Of a DNA stretch of 64,000 nt, positions 59,741 to 64,000 are shown piece after piece; position 1 is the stretch's first letter, and every line of letters starts with the position of its first letter. The notes below the pieces were generated by a model. That model searched no databases, was not told the origin of the DNA, and worked only from the letters and a program-made list of their open reading frames with translations. This DNA is from Albula goreensis (taxonomy: Eukaryota > Chordata > Actinopteri > Albuliformes > Albulidae): NCBI GenBank assembly GCA_022829145.1, contig CM040747.1:41286613-41350612 (forward strand), written 5' to 3'. The position numbers and the translations under genes were made by a program.

Positions 59741-60106
59741 AGGAGTGTGTTCCCTGCAACCTACACCCTGTGAGTGTGTTCCCTGCAACCTACACCCTAA
59801 GAGTGTGTTCCCTGCACCCTACACCCTGTGAGTGTGTTCTCTGTACCCTATACCCTGTGAGTGTGTTCTTTACACCCTACACCCTGTGAGTGTGTTCTCT
59901 GCACTCTACACCCTGTGAGTGTGTTTCCTACACCCTGTGAGTGTGTTCCCAGCACCCTACACCCTGTGAGTGTGTTCCCTGCACCCTACACCTGTGAATC
60001 TGCACCCTACACCCTGTGAGTGCGTTTCCTGTACCCTATAGCCTTCGAGTGTGTTCCCTGGACCCTACCCCCTGTGCGTGTGTCTCTTGCACTCTAAACC
60101 CTGCAG
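59741..60106. repeat. 29-bp minisatellite, about a dozen units
   Basis: Units of TGTGAGTGTGTTCCCTGCAC-CCTACACCC with many variants and small deletions. It sits at the mirror position of the 14853-17719 array, is its reverse complement, and shows the monomeric 29-bp form. Confidence 0.9.
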
Positions 60107-60500
60107 TCGTGGAGAGTGAAGTAGGTGTGTCTTGTCTGTGATAGTGGTTTGCCATCTGTAAGTAATCGTCATAGCCATTAACAGTGCTGCTGGGTGTTTG
60201 CGTCCAATTACAGCTGTTACATTACCAATGTGGACTTTCTGCCATAGCCAGTAACAGTGCTGCTGGGAGTTTGAGTCCCATTACAAACATGTGCCTACAC
60301 TGTAATCTGTATGAGATTGTGATTCATTAGAATTGGGGGTTTTTAGCAGAGCACTTCCTTTGAATGTGTGCAATTACACCACATCAGAGTGAGAGGTTAG
60401 TCATTCTAATAGTTATGAGCCTGAAAAGAGAGGTGAAATAAAGAGTATTCTCAAAGCCAAACCCAATGATGATTAATACATAGATAAAGAGATATCACAC

Positions 60501-60588
60501 CTTTTTTGTGGGGTTTACATCCATACACTGCTCTCTCCTCTCTGGACTCTTCTGTTCCAGACAGCTGGACTCTGCTGATTGCTGGACC
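60501..60588 (-). CDS. Gene B linker exon (full-length, 88 nt)
   Basis: Minus strand, between CTCTTTGAAG and AAAAAAG|GTGTGA. It takes one base and ends in phase 0, exactly what the pyrin exon needs. It encodes VQQSAESSCLEQKSPERREQ and a tail ending NPTKK. The left-arm homologue (14482-14537) lacks 32 nt of it. Confidence 0.75.
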
Positions 60589-61270
60589 CTTCAAAGAGGT
60601 TTGTGAAGAATCAGAGATCAGACAGAAAGAAACAGTGAATTAAGAAAAAAAAATACATAAGAAGAGTACATTAAAATGTTTCAGAGAAACTCAATCATTC
60701 GACCTCTGTCTTGTAAAAACCAGGTATACCCACGCAGGGGGTGGGGGTTTGTAGGGCTGGGGTGTTTAGGGGTAGGTTGGGTCACACATACTTATGTCAA
60801 ACAGTGAACCTGTGGGTAAAATGTACCTAACTATATAATTAACCAATGAAATAGCCTTTGGGGTGTGAAACAAAAGTTGATAATTGTTCAAGAAATTTTA
60901 ACTTCTTGATAATGAGACTTGATTACCCATGCTTGTTCTTTGTGTTAAGATAACAGAAACTGAACATTTTATGTAACGTAACAGAGACATATGGCCAGAG
61001 CCTTTTTGACAAAAGAACTGTCCATATGGAAACTGTTGCAGAATGGGATTGGCTTTTTGTCCACTGAAGACAGCTGCTCATGTAAACACATCAAAGGTGA
61101 TGTTCTGGGCAGATCCCAAAACAGCCACATCAGCTAATTTTATCATTCCCATTATAAGGTGGTGTACAGTCTTATTTCCTTCAACATTGTACATATCCTG
61201 CTGTGAGAACTGTTCCCTCTGCACAAAGCTCCTGATAAAAAGCTTCTCTGAAGAACCCTGGGTCTCCCCA
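60589..61270. other. Gene B intron, mirrored in left arm
   Basis: Corresponds to about 13745-14470. No exon recognised. Confidence 0.5.
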
Positions 61271-61273
61271 GCC

Positions 61274-61630
61274 TTATGGAAACGAAGGAGTGTATGGTGG
61301 AGGCAGTGACACTAACAAACCAGTTTTCTGGAAGCAAATGGTCCGAAAATGGCACCCTGTTTTACTGTGGGATATAACACAGAACCCTGCAGGCCAGAAA
61401 GATGTGGTACACCTTCTCTGGTTTGTGCAGGAGAGAGCCACCTGCCCCTGAGCAAGCCGATGCAGGGCTCCACATGCAGCAGGGCCTCTCTGAGGAGGGG
61501 CCTGTGTGCCGAGGTCTGGAGTGGCTGCAGCCAGACCCTGCTTACATATTATAGGATGCTGTATGCTCTGCAGGGGAAAGGAGGTGGTGTTAGTGAAGCA
61601 GGAACAACACATAGCCAGCTGGTGAACCAT
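61274..61630 (-). other. Unidentified ORF, mirror of 13394-13741
   Basis: 118-codon frame beginning MVHQLAMCCSCFTNTTS, preserved relative to the left arm. No known domain. Significance uncertain; see the left-arm entry. Confidence 0.3.
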
Positions 61631-61639
61631 GTATTTTTC

Positions 61640-63180
61640 TTCTGTTTTCTCTAAAATAGAATGAAATAAATTATTAAAGGGGGTGATGCAGTATCCTCAA
61701 TATTTAGCTACCCAGCAGCCAGTTCAGCTCACTGATTCAGCTCAAAGCTAATAGCTGCAAGATCCTATATACCATGATCCTGGGTTTTATGTGGTTTCAT
61801 CATTGGCAACAGCAAAACACTATTCTTACATTTACTACTCTGTGGCACTGAATTAGCAACTCCTGCAAGTGTACTAATAAATAGCACAGAAAGAGAACAG
61901 GTAACTGGCATTACACTAATAAGAAACTCTACTGGTAAGCTGCATGAAACTCCCATGCAGAGGTTTTGAGAGAGTAGCAGAGTTGAGAGAGCGTAGATTA
62001 CTGGTTGTGTTCTCTATTGTTTGGACTAAACGAGCCACCATAATATCATCAATAGTGTTAATGTGCTTGTGTGGATATGTATGGTGTGTGTAAGACATGA
62101 AATACATTGATGGCTTTGCTCATAATGCCACAACCCCATTTCATGATTAAGAGTTCTTAAAGGAACTCCTTCCTGCCCATGCCTCATCCAACAGGGAGTG
62201 AGGGTGTTTTCTCAAATGATGTTCTCAGCCCCACACTGTGAACCTTTTGCCCATGCATGTGGCTCTCCAATTTGCTGCCCAGTTTGCCAGTAGAGGGCAC
62301 TACAGAGCAATGAGACAGATAATTTTACTGGTTTACAGTCTATTTTTACCTGTTTAGGCTGTGCTAACATTGCCTCACCAAAGTGAACCTCCAGTCATTG
62401 TAGCATGGGGTGTTGAACATTTTAAATAAACTGATAATGTAGGGAAGTGTCTCAAAATGCAGGTGTTGATTAAAACAGGGCAGTCCAGAGAAAAGAGTAA
62501 GATCTCCAAAACTCCAGCTATGAGTGGAGCTTCTGGAGTGATAAAGGTTGCTCATATTTACAGCAAATATCCCAGCAGTGTCTGGGGAAACAGGCACATG
62601 TGACACAGACAAAACTGGTCAATTATTTTTGTGGTATCAGGTACAAACAGCTGACTTAAAAATACTTCCATTCAAGAAAATTCAAGAAAATAAAACCTTT
62701 TATCAAGCCATATTACAAAATGGGAGACAGTGTAAGGCCATGGCTTAATCTGTACCAGCAGATAGCTGGATTATGCTGTATATGGCAAATGCAGTTGTTA
62801 CTAACTTGAAGACCACATTTATTTCATTTTTTATTTGTTTAAGTTCAATATGTGGGTCAATGACAATATTGTTGTTATTGCTGTTATTTTTTATTAGACT
62901 ACATTTTTTTTTCAAATTTTGAAGTTCAAAGTGTGGATGGATGTTCAGGCTGTTTTGTGATAAACTTCTTGTTTCATTAAATCAAGTCTCTTATTAATCA
63001 GTCTTTTGAAACATGTTATGCCCTTGAATCGATCTAACATGCAGAAGGAGGGAGTGAGGTATGATGCCACTGGATTCAAGCAGGCTGAGTCACAGCTAAA
63101 ACATTTTCACTAAACCACAAACAACCATCTACAACCATCCTGAGATGATGGGAAATTTCCACCATCCTGAGAAAGTCTTA
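61640..63180. other. Right-arm outer intron sequence, no exon
   Basis: Mirror of about 11040-13390. No splice-bounded coding exon seen. Confidence 0.5.
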
Positions 63181-63185
63181 ACGTC

Positions 63186-63246
63186 ATCCTCTTCCTGCAG
63201 CTCTAAGACAGCTGGGTACAGGTGACCCTGCTCTTTCTGCTGGACC
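63186..63246 (-). pseudogene. Fused remnant of N-terminal motif exon and 58-bp unit
   Basis: On the minus strand, GGTCCAGCAGAAAGAGCAGG continues to CCCAGCTGTC, the first half of the exon 2/3 sequence. It then jumps into TTAGAGCTGCAGGAAGAGGA of the 58-bp repeat. The acceptor CACAG is replaced by TTTTG, so it cannot splice as in gene A. It marks the outer end of the right arm. Confidence 0.75.
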
Positions 63247-63523
63247 CAAAAAGTCAATACAGACATTGCATATTTGTTTTTACAGACAATTTGGTGAATA
63301 AGGTTGAAAACTGGCAAACAGTTCAAGGCATCACCAACTGTCCAAATAAGCATATTCCTTCGAAACAATAAACTCAGTTGTTAATTAAATTAGAATGTTT
63401 GGAAGAAGCAATTTTGCTTTTAAGATTTAAAGTAAGCTGTTTACATTCTACAATGTTCTGTACAGATTTATGAATTGCAGCTTATCAAACGGACATAGCT
63501 ATTTTACTAAACTGAAACATGGT
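63247..63523. other. Sequence beyond the right arm, no gene
   Basis: Not homologous to the left flank. Nothing recognised. Confidence 0.4.
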
Positions 63524-64000
63524 GTCAGAACTCGGAGTGACCCAAACACAGACAGAAATAATAATAAACTGTGGTTTATTAAGCAGCCCAAAAAACACGA
63601 AGATCCAGAATCCAGAGTCCAAGTCCAGGCAAAAGGTCAAAACCATACAGGCAATGCAGAGATAAAAAATCACAATCCAAGGGAGAGGGCAGAGAACAGA
63701 CAAAATGGTCAAAAACAGGCAGACTTGGCAAAAGTACAAAATCACTTGGTAATATCACAGGTAAAAACAAGAAAGCAGGCAGGATACAAAGGCTCATAGT
63801 GCAACAGGTACAAAGAACACTGAGACAAACTCGCAACGAACAAAACACAAGGCAGGGTATAAATACACAGACTAACAAGCAATGAGACACAGGTGTAACA
63901 GCAGGGCAGGTGAAACACATGAGTAATCAACAGAGTAGGGTGGGCGGAGAAAAAAGGATGAAAACAAAAGCACATTGAAAGGGAATGGAAAACAAAACAC
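63524..64000. mobile_element. Probable LTR of a retrotransposon, cut by window end
   Basis: Starts TGTCAGAACTCGGAGTGACC, a common start or end of fish Gypsy-type LTRs. It continues with A-rich short repeated phrases (CAGGCA, AAAACA) and a GGGTATAAATAC box at about 63857. No coding sequence. Orientation and family are not determined because the far end lies outside the window. Confidence 0.5.

Larger units (their letters stand above)
48369..63246. repeat. Right arm of the inverted duplication
   Basis: Reverse-complement counterpart of about 11030-28556. It begins at the flank of the LRR exon (TTCTGCTTTACTTTGCTGTG mirrors 28535-28553) and ends in a fused fragment of motif exon and 58-bp unit near 63246. 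Extra sequence here relative to the left: R2 (about 49375-50230), the insertion 54830-56115 and the pyrin-exon region. It is shorter overall because its minisatellites are short. Confidence 0.9.

Noticed and set aside
48553..60588. Gene B as a functional full-length NLR
   Set aside because: Frameshifts in the NACHT exon, no start exon, and no visible later LRR or B30.2 exons.

Overview
The window is teleost genomic DNA: split genes with GT/AG introns, fish-type NLR (NLRC3-like) modules, an immunoglobulin light-chain V segment with a 12-spacer recombination signal, and dense fish repeats (Tc1-like, hAT MITE, SINEs, LINE tails, LTR pieces, minisatellites). I cannot name the species from sequence alone.

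Main gene (gene A, + strand, about 5.28-35.5 kb). A full NLR can be assembled from exons whose reading phases all fit: start exon 5281-5339; two near-identical 111-nt N-terminal motif exons (7917-8027, 9720-9830); linker exon 14482-14537; FISNA-NACHT exon 19170-21168; LRR exons 28110-28370, 32912-33085 and 33468-33629; a 47-nt linker 33784-33830; and a terminal PRY/SPRY (B30.2) exon 34257-34816, with a polyA signal at 35473. The lengths sum to 3540 nt, i.e. 1179 codons plus stop. A further 111-nt exon candidate (18456-18566) also fits the phase.

Inverted duplication. About 11.0-28.56 kb (left arm) is repeated in reverse orientation at about 48.37-63.25 kb (right arm), with a 20-kb spacer. The right arm carries gene B (minus strand): linker exon 60588-60501, pyrin-domain exon 59080-58840, FISNA-NACHT exon 58050-56149 with several frameshifts, and one LRR exon 48726-48553. 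No start exon, B30.2 exon or further LRR exon of gene B is visible, so it looks like a truncated, decaying copy. Conversely, gene A lacks the pyrin exon, and a 32-nt deletion in its linker exon changes the exit phase so that it joins the NACHT exon directly.

Repeats. Several splice junctions of these genes sit in or beside minisatellites whose unit contains the junction itself: 58-bp units before exons 2 and 3, eight acceptors before an LRR exon, three donors after another, and eight acceptors before the pyrin exon. A 29-bp minisatellite on the right arm is expanded on the left into about 49 dimeric 58-bp units.

Spacer (28.6-48.4 kb). It holds the 3' half of gene A, LINE and SINE remnants, an intact Ig light-chain V gene with octamer, leader and RSS (39.1-39.8 kb), a V pseudogene broken by a SINE (40.15-40.68 kb), an hAT MITE, a Tc1-like element containing a solo LTR, and a 500-bp assembly gap (47174-47673). 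The remaining stretches show no supportable gene.
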